NCBI GenBank assembly: GCA_001683735.1
Contig: LUGG01000001.1
Coordinates: 2,542,001 to 2,606,000, forward strand
Direction: 5' to 3'
Source: Grifola frondosa
Taxonomy: Eukaryota; Basidiomycota; Agaricomycetes; Polyporales; Grifolaceae
Length of the DNA: 64,000 nucleotides
The notes below the pieces were generated by a model. The model was not told the origin of the DNA, searched no databases, and saw nothing but the letters and a program-made list of their open reading frames with translations. The translations under genes were made by a program, and so were the position numbers. Of this stretch, positions 22,957 through 34,405 are shown piece by piece (the stretch's first letter is position 1; every line of letters begins with the position of its first letter).

Positions 22957-25246
22957 ATGGACCAAGCATATTCAGTAGACGAGGTCATAATTTCGTTCAC
23001 TGTCTGTGACGCGGATACTAAACCCAATACGACATTCATTGTTGTGTTCAGATCGCACCGATTGCCATCCTCATGGATGAGCTTCGTTCCGAGGATGTCC
23101 AGTTGCGACTGAACGCCATCCACCGGATTTCCACGATTGCCCTTGCGCTGGGCCCGGAGCGTGCCCGCGAAGAGCTTATACCATTCTTGCAAGACTCGGT
23201 GGATGACGAGGATGAGGTCTTGCTTGCGTTGGCGGAGGAGCTGGGGCGGAATTTCGAGGAATATATTGGTGGAAGTGAATACGCGCATGTGCTGTTGGGC
23301 CTCTAGAGAATCTATCGGCCGTAGAGGAGACACTCGTCAGAGACAAGGTACGCATTCCTAACTTCCCTTTTGTGCCAGGCAATCTTTGGTTTCCTATGGC
23401 AGCGACGTCGCTCTCCTCCTCATCTAATTCGCGACTTTAGGCCACCGAGTCTATAACCAAAATCTCAAGCGTGTTGAGTCAAGCTCAGATCGAGCAGTTC
23501 TACATCCCTCTCGTCCAAAGATTGTCGCGTGGCGAATGGTTCACATCCCGTACATCGTCGTGTGCGCTATATGCGCCTGTCTATGACAAGGTCGCACCAA
23601 ACGTTCAGGATGAACTACGCAAAGGATTCGCAACTCTCGGCACAGACGACACTCCCATGGTCCGACGTGCGGCAGCGAAATGGCTCGGTGTATGTTCTTC
23701 TATTCACGTTCCACAATCGCAAGGGATAGCTGATATCGACCGATATCCGTGTAGCCCCTAGTCAAGAAATTCTCGAAAGCTCACGTTTTGACCGATGGAC
23801 TCAATATTTACAGGAAATTGCAGTCCGATGACCAGGATTCTGTCCGTTTATTGACAGTGGAAGACTTGATTGCGATTGTCCAGCAGCTTTCGCCGGCGGA
23901 AGTCAAGGACCAATCGCTGGTGAAACAGATCCGACAGACCGTCTCAGACAAGAGCTGGCGGGTGCGATATATGGCTGCGAGCCATTTCAATGAGGTGGGT
24001 AGTAAAGCAATCATACGGTTTGATTGTTATTTAGTGTTCCACAGCTCGCAGAGACCGTTGGCCAAGAGCTGGTGCGGGAAGAGCTGATTGGCCACTACGT
24101 CCTGTTATTGAAGGACAATGAGGCCGAGGTTCGTACCGCAGCAGCGGGTCAGATACCAGGTATGTATTTTTCGTTGCATGATACCGCCGTCTCAGCCACA
24201 ATATCAAACAGGTTTCGCGAAGCTGCTTGAGAAGGAGGTAATTTTGGCGCGGATAGTGCCCTGCGTAAGGGACCTTTGCCAAGATACATCACAGCACGTT
24301 CGCGCCGCCCTGGCGAATCAGATCAGTGGCCTTGCACCCCTCCTCGGCAAAGACGCCACCATCGAACATTTACTCCCTCTTTTTTGCATCTACTTAAGGA
24401 CGAGTTTCCTGAAGTTCGGCTGAACATCATCAGCAAACTTGAACAAGTCAACACTGGTGGGTTTCGTCGTTACCTGATGTAAACCGAGGTTCTGAGTGTC
24501 TCATCCAGTCATCGGCATTGAGTTATTGTCCGAAAGCTTGCTTCCTGCTATCGTGGAGCTCGCTGAGGACAAGTCATGGCGCGTACGACAAGCCATTATC
24601 GAATACATTCCCCTCCTCGCTACTCAACTCGGAAAATCATTTTTCGATGAGCAATTGGGGAATCTGTGCATGTCATGGTTGGGCGACAACGTGTACAGCA
24701 TCCGGGAGGCAGCAACTATCAATTTGAAGAAATTGACGGAGGCATTCGGTGTAGAATGGGCCAAGGTCCAGATCGTACCCAAAGTCGTCGGAATGGGTCA
24801 GCATCCAAACTATCTGTACAGGATGACTACTGTGCAGGCCATCATGGTGCGTCCCTATGTATTCTCCGATGATTCAATTATGATACATTATCCATGCTGT
24901 GCAGACCATTGCTCCGTCTCTCACCCTCGATATTGTCCGTGGCGAGATTTTGGATACGTTGCTCCAATTGGCCGGAGATCCGATTCCTAACATTCGTTTC
25001 AATGTTGCTAAGGCATTGGAAGTTTTGGCAACCACCTTCGGCGACACGCCGGAAGGGAAGCAGCTCACGCAACAGAAGATTGTACCCGTCCTGGAAGCGC
25101 AGAGGACTGACCAGGATGCTGATGTCCGGTTCTTTGCTCAACGTGCGTTGCAGAAGGCTCAAGCAGACATTGGAGGTATGAACGAGTGTTGATCCAGTTG
25201 AGACAATCCATCTGACACATTAATCAATCATTCAGCGACAGCCTGA
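22957..25246 (+). CDS. PP2A scaffold subunit A (PR65, HEAT repeats)
   Basis: Scaffold (A) subunit of protein phosphatase 2A, the HEAT-repeat arc that holds the catalytic C and regulatory B subunits; the homologue of yeast Tpd3 and S. pombe Paa1. Start MDQAYSVDE at 22957, intron, then [23 protein letters not shown] repeats run the full length, with diagnostic stretches [54 protein letters not shown]-like [15 protein letters not shown], and [13 protein letters not shown]. The end is GATA followed by TGA at 25244-25246. Two single-base losses break the frame: GGGCC at 23297-23301 and a run of six T at 24380-24385. Both sides of each break match the family exactly, and the gene is essential in yeasts studied, so these are probably consensus errors. 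Confidence 0.93.
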
Positions 25247-26107
25247 GAGGATGGTGTGGCGGGTACCTAATCGTTGTTGTGAATAGCACGCTGGTTTTAT
25301 TTTCCGTTTCTCATTCGTTGTCACATAGCTTGAAGCCATTCTTGGAGTCGAAGATGATGAAATGTACTTTACGAGTTATCCGCCCATCTTACTGCACGGG
25401 ACCGAGCGTGAATTCCCTCATTGGGTAGCGGTTTCGGGGTTTTCCTTTCTGGGGTAGATCTGCGATCTTAACCAAGGGAACCGATTGAGCAACGACGGTG
25501 CCGGTGCGTGAAACTGGAGATAGCCAGCGTTAGCCACACTTCGAATGATTGTGGCAGCGCCAGCCGGCCGCTCTGGGAGTGCCATCGTGATACGTCCACT
25601 TCAGCAATCATTAAATCCGTGCTTTGCATGATGGAGATGGAACCGCAGAACAGGTCCTCTCAGGACGACATTGAGTACTGGCTTTTCCAATGCGTTGGAG
25701 CTAATTGTATAGGCGACTCCGCCTAACATGGCTAGATCTTTGTTCAAACCGGCGGTCCTCACACAACGACCCACCTCTCGCAATTCATGCGCTTGATTTC
25801 CCAGCAAATAACGTATGTCTACAGGCTTCTACAGGGTGCGGGACAGGCACCAGTCTGTCTTGCTCAGCAGGAATCTTTTCCAAACGAATCTCCCTCACGC
25901 GGAGATGATGGCCGAATCCTGCGCGGATAATATCAGATCCGTACGTTCTGTGGATGGACGCTGTTCTGGATCTTCGAGATAGATCTTGTTATATAAGGCA
26001 AATATAAGGGCACACACTTCCTTCCCTCGTTCTCGCCCGTCCTCTTTTTCTCCTCTCGCCCTCTAATTGCTCCACTGTCATTCTTTAGAGTCTACGATCC
26101 TTCAGCC
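25247..26107. promoter_or_regulatory. Intergenic, promoter of the CPL1-like gene
   Basis: No gene recognised. A TATA-like element TATATAAGG lies at 25990-25998, about 110 bp before the ATG at 26108. It is followed by a CT-rich tract (26010-26075), a common fungal core-promoter layout for strongly expressed secreted-protein genes. Confidence 0.5.
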
Positions 26108-27218
26108 ATGGGTGTTTTCGCTCGCCTGATCCTTGTGGCCTCCGCCATCCCCTTCGTACTTGGTCACGACCAACCCAGCTCCACGTCCTCCTCCACAAGC
26201 TGCTCCAGTAGCGAGTTCTTGTGAGTCATTTTTGCTCACCTACTCATGCATCTACTGAGATTTACGTATGCAGCTGGGACACTAAATCGTGCTGTCTCCC
26301 TCATGGTGGTTCCCAGAACCCTCCTTCGCCTCCCAGCGGCACTCAATGCCCATCCAGCTGGGAATGGAATGACTCCTACTCTTCTTGCGTCCCCAAATCG
26401 CCTCCTTCGACCTCTACCCCCAGTTGCAATTCTGGATGGTCTTGGAACGGTTCCAAGTCTTGCTGCGAGGGATCCGGCTCCAGTTCTTCTAGCCATTCTA
26501 GCACTCCAACGACTTCTAGCTCGTCGAGCAAGCCGAGCTCGACTGGTTCCAGTAGCTGTGATAATGGCCAGTTCTTGTGAGTATGGTCTATGAAACTCGG
26601 CACTCCATCACTGAAACGTTGATATCACAGCTGGGAGCCCAAGTCTTGCTGTCTTCCTTACGGTGGTACTAGCAACCCTCCTTCGCCCCCTAGTGGTACT
26701 CAGTGCCCGTCGAACTGGGAATGGCACAATGGCAAAGACTGCTGCGTTCCTCACCAGCCTCCTAGCGGCCAGCCTAACCCTCAATGCAACAACGGATGGA
26801 ACTGGATCGACTCTTCGAAGTGCTGCTCCCCTGGAACCTCCTCGACTTCGACACCAAAGCCTTCTGGCAAGTCGCACCATAAGCGCCACAACATGAAGTC
26901 TCGCGCAAACTCCCTGTGCCCTAATGACATGGAGGCTTGCCCGATTCCCGGTGCTCACGGCCTTACTGGTGACTATGAGTGTCTCGACACCCGTCAAGAG
27001 CTCGAGTCATGCGGTGGCTGCGCTTCCACTGGTGCCGGCCAGGACTGCACAGCCATTGATGGTGTGTGGAACGTTGGTTGTGCCCAAGGCAAATGCCAGA
27101 GTATGTATATCCATTCTCTGTGATTGGCACGATGCTGAACTTGATTCGTCTTGTAGTCTATTCGTGCGCGGCTGGTTACAAGCGTTCCTTCGATGGCACG
27201 TCGTGTATCAAGCTCTAA
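26108..27218 (+). CDS. Secreted Cys-rich protein, CPL1/PriA-like
   Basis: Predicted secreted basidiomycete protein with a C-terminal CPL1-like (PriA-type) cysteine domain. Exons: 26108-26220, 26274-26576, 26631-27100, 27157-27218. A signal peptide ([19 protein letters not shown]) is followed by a Ser/Thr-rich stretch. Two tandem modules come next, each with a WD/WE-x-KSCCLP start, [16 protein letters not shown], and a second GW-W-KCC block; the second module repeats the first at about 60% identity. The C-terminal domain begins near [12 protein letters not shown], continues [16 protein letters not shown] and [15 protein letters not shown], and ends [18 protein letters not shown]. The frame is intact. 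PriA relatives are linked to fruit-body initiation and CPL1 to capsule or virulence in other fungi; the role here is unknown. Confidence 0.85.
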
Positions 27219-27795
27219 ATGCCTCATCGACACCGACAGCGGCAAACGATAGTCCCTTCGGAGCTATTCGCCTCTGTCGTAAAGCAAACTTCTGATTCGA
27301 GAATCTGAAGGACATTCATTCTTTTGAAGCTCACACTCGTTCACTACGCACAAGTAGATACCCGGAAGTGAACCTCTACTAGGACACTTTGCTACAGTTC
27401 GTGCTCCCCAATGGACTTTCGGGCAACACCGAAGCCTGGGCTACTTATTATAATAATGGAGACAGACGCTGCTTATGTTCTCCATATGGTGTTATGCAGT
27501 ATTTATATGTCTAGCCTCTTCCGTTTGCGTTGTTATGACTGCCCGATTCGGACTGGAAGCGCTTAAAAGGATCTCACCACGTGACGTGAACGCGTCGACG
27601 GGGGCCAATAGGAAGAGCCCGATGAAATAAGGTTCCGTCGCGTCCGGTATAAGAAGAGGTCGAAAACGAACACGTCTCTTGTCGCGTCTTGCCCTCAACG
27701 TTCGCGTTCCTTCGTATCCTATTCTCTTTATAATTCTCGAGCGCTAGTCGCCCCGAGTTCTCCCCTGTCGAACTAGTGTCTGTTGTCTAGACAAG
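27219..27795. promoter_or_regulatory. Intergenic, promoter of the secreted-protein gene
   Basis: No coding sequence recognised. A TATA-like TATAAGAAG lies at 27648-27656, about 145 bp before the ATG at 27796, followed by a CT-rich leader. The first 200 bp should hold the 3' UTR of the CPL1-like gene. Confidence 0.4.
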
Positions 27796-28638
27796 ATGCC
27801 TTCCATTATCCGTGCCTTCTTCGTAGCCGTCCATGCTGCTGCCCTCGCCATGTCGGTCGGAGCCCCTTGGAATATTACACCTGCCCTGGGACTCCCTTTT
27901 CCTCTTCCCCTGCCTGCTATGATGACTTATACGGAATACGCCTCTCAGCTTGACCATCCTCGTGGGCGCTCTCTGATCGATGACTTGGCAATTCTGCGGA
28001 AACCTTCAAGCGAGGCGGAGTCTGCTTCTCCCTTGTCAACATTGGCATCTCGTCAAGGCATGACGACATCTAGTCCGGACAACTTGAGCCAGTTGAACAA
28101 CTACCACGATCAGATGAAGCAACACGCCCATACAATGAGTGAGCTTCATTTTTCTTACAACTGCGATGCCATCTGAGAAGGGCGCAGACAATCTGGCTAG
28201 TCAAGCGTCGTCGCAAGGTTGCAACTCAGAGTGCCAGCAACAAACATTATTCACTCTCTCGGCGTGTCAGCAGATGCTCTCCGTGCTCGCTGCCGACAAG
28301 GGTCTTGCTAACTACGACCGGAACGACGAAATGGAGACACTCTTGAAAGACATAGTCGATTTCACCAAGGATCTCTTAAAGGCTACCGTCCAGATCGTGT
28401 ACGAAGTTCCCGTACTTGGTCCTCTTCTAGGTCCCAGTCAGTAGTTCCTCACTTGCTCAGCCTAGCGTTATTTAACATATTTGCCTCCCCCTTAGTCGTT
28501 TATGAGATCAAATGCATCGTCGATGACCTACTGGATGCAACCGAGAATTTGACGGATGCTCTACTCAATGCTCTCCGCCCTCTGCTGGCAGGCCTGTTGG
28601 TGATAGTTAACAGCACACTTGCCTTGTGTTTGCGATGA
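27796..28638 (+). CDS. Predicted secreted protein, unknown family
   Basis: Three exons (27796-28138, 28188-28436, 28496-28638) give a 244-residue protein. An N-terminal hydrophobic segment (AFFVAVHAAALAMSVGA) looks like a signal peptide. A proline-rich stretch (LPFPLPLPAMM) and a helical middle with four spaced cysteines (GCNSECQQQTLF, SACQQML) follow. The last third is amphipathic or hydrophobic (LKATVQIVYEVPVLGPLLG, IKCIVDDLLDATENL), ending with a hydrophobic tail. The unspliced first frame stops at once, and only the 49-nt intron 28139-28187 restores it. I do not recognise the family; similar small secreted proteins are common in Agaricomycetes. It follows another secreted-protein gene in the same direction, which may or may not mean shared control. 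Confidence 0.65.
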
Positions 28639-29058
28639 TGAGGCGACGGTTCCGCGAAGGACCGTTTTCATTTTTCACGATTCTCATGACGTTGTACGAC
28701 AATGTAACCACCACGGGCTGGACCTTGTATTTTAGTTTTCTCTGCGTCGTTCTGTATCCATCATTCTGTCTATCGTCGTTTTGCACGCATGGCTAACAAT
28801 CTATATTCGCTCAAAAGAACCATTGCGGGTTATGACGGTGAATTGTTGCACCAATCTATTCTTTTTCAGTAAGATGGCTGGGAAACTTCTTCTAATTAAA
28901 CCTTGTAAAACGAAAAGAAAGTCATAGATTGTCCAAGGACCATTAATTGTAGTCGTAACATATAACAGCGATGAGAGAAGGCAAACGGAGCAACAGATGC
29001 CTGTTGACAATGAGCTATCTCTGTCTGGCGTAGTGCTCACGTCTGTAGAAGAGACTAG
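28639..29058. other. Convergent intergenic region
   Basis: About 420 bp between two convergent genes, presumably 3' UTRs. An open frame on the minus strand (29040-28801) has no family features. Nothing else seen. Confidence 0.4.
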
Positions 29059-29855
29059 CTACTCTTCGTATACCCATCGTTCTGCAAGGGGCCCAATCCC
29101 AGGTATTTGAAAGCGCACAAGGGCATTGCGAGCTGCATCGATATAAGCCTGCCATCTATCTCAAGCTTAGAAGTCATCAGGCATTGAACAGCCGGTCATC
29201 ACTTACGCCATATATAGTGATGGTATCACCAATAGAAATGTGAAGATGGTGCGTAGGAATGACGGGAACTGTAGAAGAGAAGCTAGTATTCTCAATAGAA
29301 CGAGCAGCGCCGAAAGCAGCGCCGATTGGTACGCTGCAATACATCTCAATAAACTACACGCAACGAGTGAAACAACTGGCGTACCATGAAAGCGTACATA
29401 ATCGTTTTGCGTCTCGATGATGAGGAGCGCAAGGGCTAGACAAGAAACAAGATAGGCTTTCTTCAACGATATGTGTTCATTTTGTAACGCACCAGATATG
29501 GGCCCTAGAAGATACGCAAACGCGGCCAGCATGTCCACCCTCAGACCATACCGTGTCTCCCACATGTTGGCGCCACTCTCTGCCTCTGCCTCCTCGACCG
29601 CGCCGAGTCCCCCGGCCTGAGAAGTGTTAAAGGTGGGTATTCCTCCAGACTGATATGACATTGTTTGGTGCGATGAAGTCTGAGAAGGAAACCATGGTCG
29701 AGAGACGGGCTTAGAAGACGATGCATATGAAGGATCGTCTGGCGGAGGCGTCTGCGCAGCAGTACAACGTGAAGTCCAGCAGCGGAGTTTGAGAAAGGGG
29801 AAAGAGAGCTCACGTATGCGGCGAAAGACGCAAAGTTGGAAGGGCTGGTGTTCAT
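29059..29855 (-). CDS. Tic20/DUF4870-like four-TM membrane protein
   Basis: Small membrane protein with the Tic20/DUF4870-like layout: a soluble, Pro/Ser-rich N-terminus, then about four hydrophobic helices. Five exons join in frame from the ATG at 29855. Conserved points: NMWETRYGLRVDMLAAFAYL, LGPIS, IETQNDYVRFHAYQSALL, LLVIPSLYMAWQAY and a C-terminus ending RWVYEE. The motif pairing an RxD/FAYLLG start with VRFHAYQS is what I associate with this family, found from bacteria to fungi. In fungi its function is unknown, and the name refers to plastid import, which does not apply here. The frame is intact. It is divergent from the eS24 gene, with 231 bp between starts. Confidence 0.7.
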
Positions 29856-30086
29856 GCTGCAGCTAATGTCAAGGAAGCAAGCTTAATAAATATGGATAGC
29901 ATGTGCCTGCGGTACAGCATTCAAACGTCGGGATCTTCAGCCACATGGCTGTTGAGCTGTGTTTGTACCACATTCTGCGACAGGGAACTGCGCAAACAAG
30001 TGTCAATACCAGGTGGCTGAGCAAGATCACGCCAAAAATTCGACAAGCACAAGACGAAAGGTAGAGGAAAAAGCGGGCATACTAAC

Positions 30087-30781
30087 ATGGTGAGTCCTAT
30101 CTCATTATGCTGCTGGATGTCCAAAGAGTGGCAGGTCGCGTTGGATCGACGTGAAACCGGAGGGAGGAGGCTGGATGGCTGATGGAAGAAGTGGATGCAC
30201 TCGTCGGTCAGACCCACCGCCGGACATATTTCTGACCAGTTTGCCCCTTCCTTTGGTATGCAGGCCGATTCAGCACCCGTAACCATTCGCACCCGGAAAT
30301 TCATCACAAACCGCTCCTCGCACGCCGCCAATTCATCGTGGATGTCCTCCACCCTTCCCGCGCGAATGTCTCCAAGGCCGAGCTCTCTGAGAAGCTCGCT
30401 GCCATCTACAAGGCTGACAAGGCGCGCGTAATCACTTTCGGCTTCAAGACGCACTTTGGTGGTGGACGGAGCACAGGCTTCGCACTTATTTACGATGACG
30501 AAGCGTCGCAACGAAAGTTCGAGCCCAAGTACCGGTTGATTCGGGTGCGTCGTGTTCGTCTGTCTGACACGGTGCTTGGCTGTAACATGTGATCGCACAG
30601 GCTGGCATGATGACTGCACCACCCAAGACCAACCGAAAGCTAAGGAAGGAGCGCAAGAACCGGGCGAAGAAGGTCCGCACGCAAATCTGCAGCGGTACAG
30701 TAACATTTGCTGATACCTTTTCTTGCAGTTGCGTGGTACCAAAAAGTCCAAGGCTGCGGAGCCCCCAAGAAGGGCAAGTAG
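30087..30781 (+). CDS. RPS24: Small-subunit ribosomal protein eS24
   Basis: Ribosomal protein of the 40S subunit. The first exon is only the start codon ATG (30087-30089), followed by the donor GTGAGT and a 174-nt intron. Exon 2 (30264-30544) starts [16 protein letters not shown] and carries [32 protein letters not shown] and [11 protein letters not shown]. Exon 3 starts at 30601 with [15 protein letters not shown]. The last exon has RGTKKSKAA and a Lys-rich end, stop TAG at 30779-30781. Two single-base losses break the frame: within 30309-30318 (between FITNR and RRQFIVDV) and in C5 at 30762-30766. As this gene should be essential and no second copy is in the window, errors in the consensus are the likely cause. 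Confidence 0.93.
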
Positions 30782-31109
30782 AGGTTGGGCGCATCCTGTA
30801 TTCTTTTGGGCCTTTATCATATCGTGCTTTGCATATCGTCCGCATCATCGCAATGGTTCTCCGCAGCTGTATCCTATTGCGTATGCCCTTTTTTTCTCTT
30901 TCTGTAATGCTCATGAACTTTATGCGCATGCCGACCACATAAATTCCCGCGTGAACGCTTCGCTGCCTGCCACAGATATGAAAGGAATGTGCAATTACTG
31001 GTACGTGAATGCTGAGATTACCACTGGACAGTACATGGGGTATCATAGGAAAGATAGGATATGGTCTACCGACGAACCAATTACAGAACGTATACAGGAA
31101 GAAGGCGAA

Positions 31110-32704
31110 TCAGAAGCCCAGTTTCTTGTGGATGATGTCAGGATCCTCCTGATATTCTTCCGCTGAAACCCACATCTATAGCAACGTCAAATGATAAGGT
31201 CCCGTCGAGTGTTAAGAGCAACACACCTTCTTGAATGTATTCAGGCCAGCCAGAATTGACCCTCCGATCCATGTCGAATACTTGCGCTCTGGGGGCGCAT
31301 ATATCTTGATTTTCACATCTTTCAGCGCAAGCTTCTTTACTTCGTTCAGCAAACGATCTCCGAATCCTACAAATTATTGAGTAAAACAGATTGATGTCGA
31401 CATCTATCTGGCATACCGCGGCAGAGCGTGCTGCCACCACTGAGCACGATATTCGAGAAGAGGCTCTTCCGCAAGTCCAGGTCGACTCTGTTGATCGCGT
31501 CCACAACAACTTGGTGCACACCAGCATACTCCTGGCCGATTAGCTCAGGGTTGAACAAGATCTCGGGAGCCCGGAATCGCTCAGGGCCAAGCTGGAGGCA
31601 GTGAGTGGGCCTTGGATCTAGTGGGTATCATGTATGAGACGCACCTGGACAGTGTTACCATCGGGAAGCCTGAATTCCTCTCCGCGTCCCAGAGAATCTT
31701 TCTCTTCCTTTGCAGGATTGAGAGCGACATAACAACATTTCTCTTTGATTGTGCGCACGACTTCACGCTCGGCCGTAGTGTGTAGATGATGGCCAGCTTT
31801 CCTTAGAAGTAGCTGTAGATGATCCGTCACGTCTCTGGATAGTTCATGTTAGTGAGTGCCTTGACTTGAAGGGGCCAACTGCTTCACCTTCCGGCTACGT
31901 CTACTCTTCGAATTGCATGTGGCATGGAGAACCCTTCGAATACTGGAACAGCGTGCGTGACACCATCTCCTGAGTCTAGTACGATACCTGTTGTCCTTCC
32001 CGACGAATATCTGCGCACGCCACATATGATGTTCAAGCAACACCAGTAAAGCATGGATCGACTCACAATGACAACACAGCTTGAACAGAGATAAATAGCG
32101 CGGGACATTGAACGTGTCGAAAAATATCTGAGCAGCAACGTCTCGGTTATGCCGAGGATTCAATGGAGCTTCTGTCAACAGAACCGGGTGCTGTGGAGAC
32201 GTGATAGCTTTGAATTCACATTCATACATTGCCCGAGAGAGCGTACCTCTTCACTCAAAGTTCCAAGTTCTTCAGCGTACACCCAGCTCCATATTCGTTC
32301 CATGTCATCCCAGTCGGTTACGATGCCGTGCTCCATGGGATACTTGATCTTCAGCAGCCCACGGAACTCCTGCGCTTTACGGCCAATGAACACGTCGCCT
32401 TCCAGTGCACCAGCCATGACGCGTATATGTTTCGGTCGTCCGACACTACAGGATCGTTCAATGCATGGTTAGCGAGAGGACAAACGTGGTGTGGGATGGC
32501 CCTAACCGTGAAGACGCACAAAGACGGAAAGAAGCATTTCGGGTGGTCTTGGCCAGCAAACCCAGCTTTTATGGTTCCTGAGCCCTGGGGAAGGCCACAG
32601 CAGAATTAGCAACGGCAGAGATACGCGAAGTCCTGGAGGTGTAGACAGACATTATCAATGACGACAGGTTGGTTTGTGAGGACGTCTTCGAACTCGGCAG
32701 ACAT
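31110..32704 (-). CDS. ARP1: Actin-related protein Arp1 (centractin)
   Basis: Actin-fold protein that forms the short filament of dynactin, the dynein activator. The ATG at 32704 gives [18 protein letters not shown]; the next exon starts [13 protein letters not shown] (phosphate loop 1). Then come [57 protein letters not shown] (phosphate loop 2), [11 protein letters not shown] and [12 protein letters not shown]. The C-terminus reads [18 protein letters not shown] and the tail match Arp1 rather than actin. One single-base loss at 32102-32104 (C run) breaks the frame between FFDTFNVP and the next helix. It is divergent from the membrane-protein gene at 32868 (163 bp). Confidence 0.93.
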
Positions 32705-32867
32705 GGCGCACTGCCTCCACTAGAAATGCGAAAGCTATAGGTTAACTGAGAATGTCGCCCGTCGAAGGAGTCGAAGCGAAAGCAAGGAGGGAGGTGGAAG
32801 TGAAACTTGAAGAGAAGACGCGTGGTCGACCAACGCGCCGTGGCTTCTTTGCTTGCAGCGTCGATCA

Positions 32868-33672
32868 TGTCTCCGGCACTGAATCGCTTCACCTCGTCGC
32901 TACTTTGTTTCTTCTTCGTATTCCTGCTTTATAGTGTGAGTTTTACCACTCCTCCCGTGTCTCAGGTATATCTGAATATACGTTGTTATATGAGTAGCCC
33001 TCCGTGAACGCCATACTCGGTCACAAATGGGAGGCAACCAACTTCTGCAAATGTGAGTCGATCTGTCTGTTTTACCTTCTCTGCGCAAAGTCGTTAAATT
33101 GCATCAGGCATATGTTTTGGTTCAAATTACACCATCTTGCACATGGAGATCCCTGACAATCCCGACAAGCCTTGCTTGTCGTGTACTAAGCAGTGGTGTC
33201 TGAACCAGAATCTACCCATGTGTGCTGGTGCATCCATAGGAGACACAAACCCTGACACCGCTACCGGGAAGGAGGGCGATGTCGAAGCGAGATGTTTCCG
33301 TGCGTCATGCTCATCTAGTGCTCAGCCCTTACCGCTTGCTCACGGAGCTGACCCCTACTTCCAGAGAGAGATTCTCCACGAGACCAGCTTGTTGTGACGC
33401 TCTTTCTGCTCACAGTGTTCGGTCTTTTGCTTGGTGCTGGAATTAAGGGCAGGATGATCAAGGCCGGCTTCGACACAAACTTGTCTTGGAACACGAGTCG
33501 GAGATGGTGGGAGGTGGGTCTCCTGTGTGATTTCATTGCTCTGCTCTTACTCACAGGCATTGTCCAGACTTGGATCCCCCAGAGGCAGCTCGAAGACATC
33601 GGACTCGGTAGCAGTTTTGGACGAAGCACACGAGGGGACTACGTCAGTGTTGCCGATGCACCGACGCCTTGA
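32868..33672 (+). CDS. Cys-rich luminal membrane protein, unknown role
   Basis: Begins with a signal-like helix (LLCFFFVFLLYS) in exon 32868-32935. Exon 32998-33052 adds VNAILGHKWEATNFCKC, and an exon from 33108 gives a Cys-rich part (ICFGSNYTILHMEI, PCLSCTKQWCLNQ, MCAGASIG), probably in the ER lumen or outside. The next exon carries RDSPRDQLVVTLFLLTVF, a clear transmembrane helix. The 3' end is uncertain. A GT..AG pair (33516-33558, 43 nt) could be an intron. Read through, it adds a second hydrophobic helix and a natural end (DYVSVADAPTP, stop 33670-33672). Spliced out, the frame runs to 33760 instead. I recognise it as a fungal conserved type but know no function. Confidence 0.6.
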
Positions 33673-33998
33673 CAAGTCGATGGTGGTGCTGTTTGCTCCC
33701 TTATATCGAAGAGATGTACCTGTACGATATAATCGACATCTTAATATACCACTGGATTAGATCAGCTACATTAAAACTTGCTCCAGGGTTCTTTCAGTTG
33801 GAACCTTCTGCAAATGGATGATCTGAATCCTCTGTCTTCATGAAAACATATTTCCAGCAATCGAGTAGCCGGGCAAGCTGTGGGCTGACATATATATAAC
33901 AGGCCGTGATGAAGACCGTGACTCTCGCCGGACGGATTTCCCAAAACCAGCCCTGAAACACCTTGCTTGGCTCCGCATCACATTATACTAGGTAGTCC

Positions 33999-34405
33999 AT
34001 GGGCTCGCTTTGTTCAAAGTCTGGCACCCATACTGGGGGCATACCGTGCTTGGTCCTGAAAGTAACAGTGTGGGACGACAGAGCTCAGGGTCGCAGACGG
34101 CACCCCGTCCTAACCCCCGCGCCGCAGCGGCGGAAGCAGCAGAGAGGCGACAAAAAGAGGTTCGTTAAGAGACAGCATGGTCTCTCGTGCCCCTTATACG
34201 ACCTGACTCGTGTCGCTAGGCGCAGGCGCGAGGAACGCATGCCTCCAATCCCCATCGTGGCCGACTCGCCGCACAACTTGAAGCGTCCAAAACAGCCAAC
34301 AGGGCTCCGGAGCCGAGGGAAGAGGAGCGACTCGTGGTATGTGCATTTTCTCGAATATGAATCGACCGGTGCTAATCCGACGGTAACGTCATTCAGTGGG
34401 AGTAA
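33999..34405 (+). CDS. SVIP-like small protein (p97/Cdc48 cofactor candidate)
   Basis: Short protein with the layout of SVIP (small VCP-interacting protein). The N-terminus MGSLCSKSGTHTGG gives a Gly-2 N-myristoylation signal and a palmitoylatable Cys-5. A VIM-like helix follows (RAAAAEAAERRQKE), then after an intron QARGTHASNP and GRLAAQLEASK. The last exon is only WE plus the stop (34397-34405). In animals the RAAAAEAAERR-type motif binds the N domain of p97 and dampens ER-associated degradation. The frame breaks at G5, 34035-34039, one base short, just after THTGG. Both flanks are convincing, including three splice junctions. Family call inferred from motif order and size. Confidence 0.65.

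Noticed and set aside
29921..30820. Long minus-strand open frame of 299 codons
   Set aside because: It lies antisense to the eS24 exons and crosses its introns; the composition mirrors the ribosomal gene and no family motif is present.
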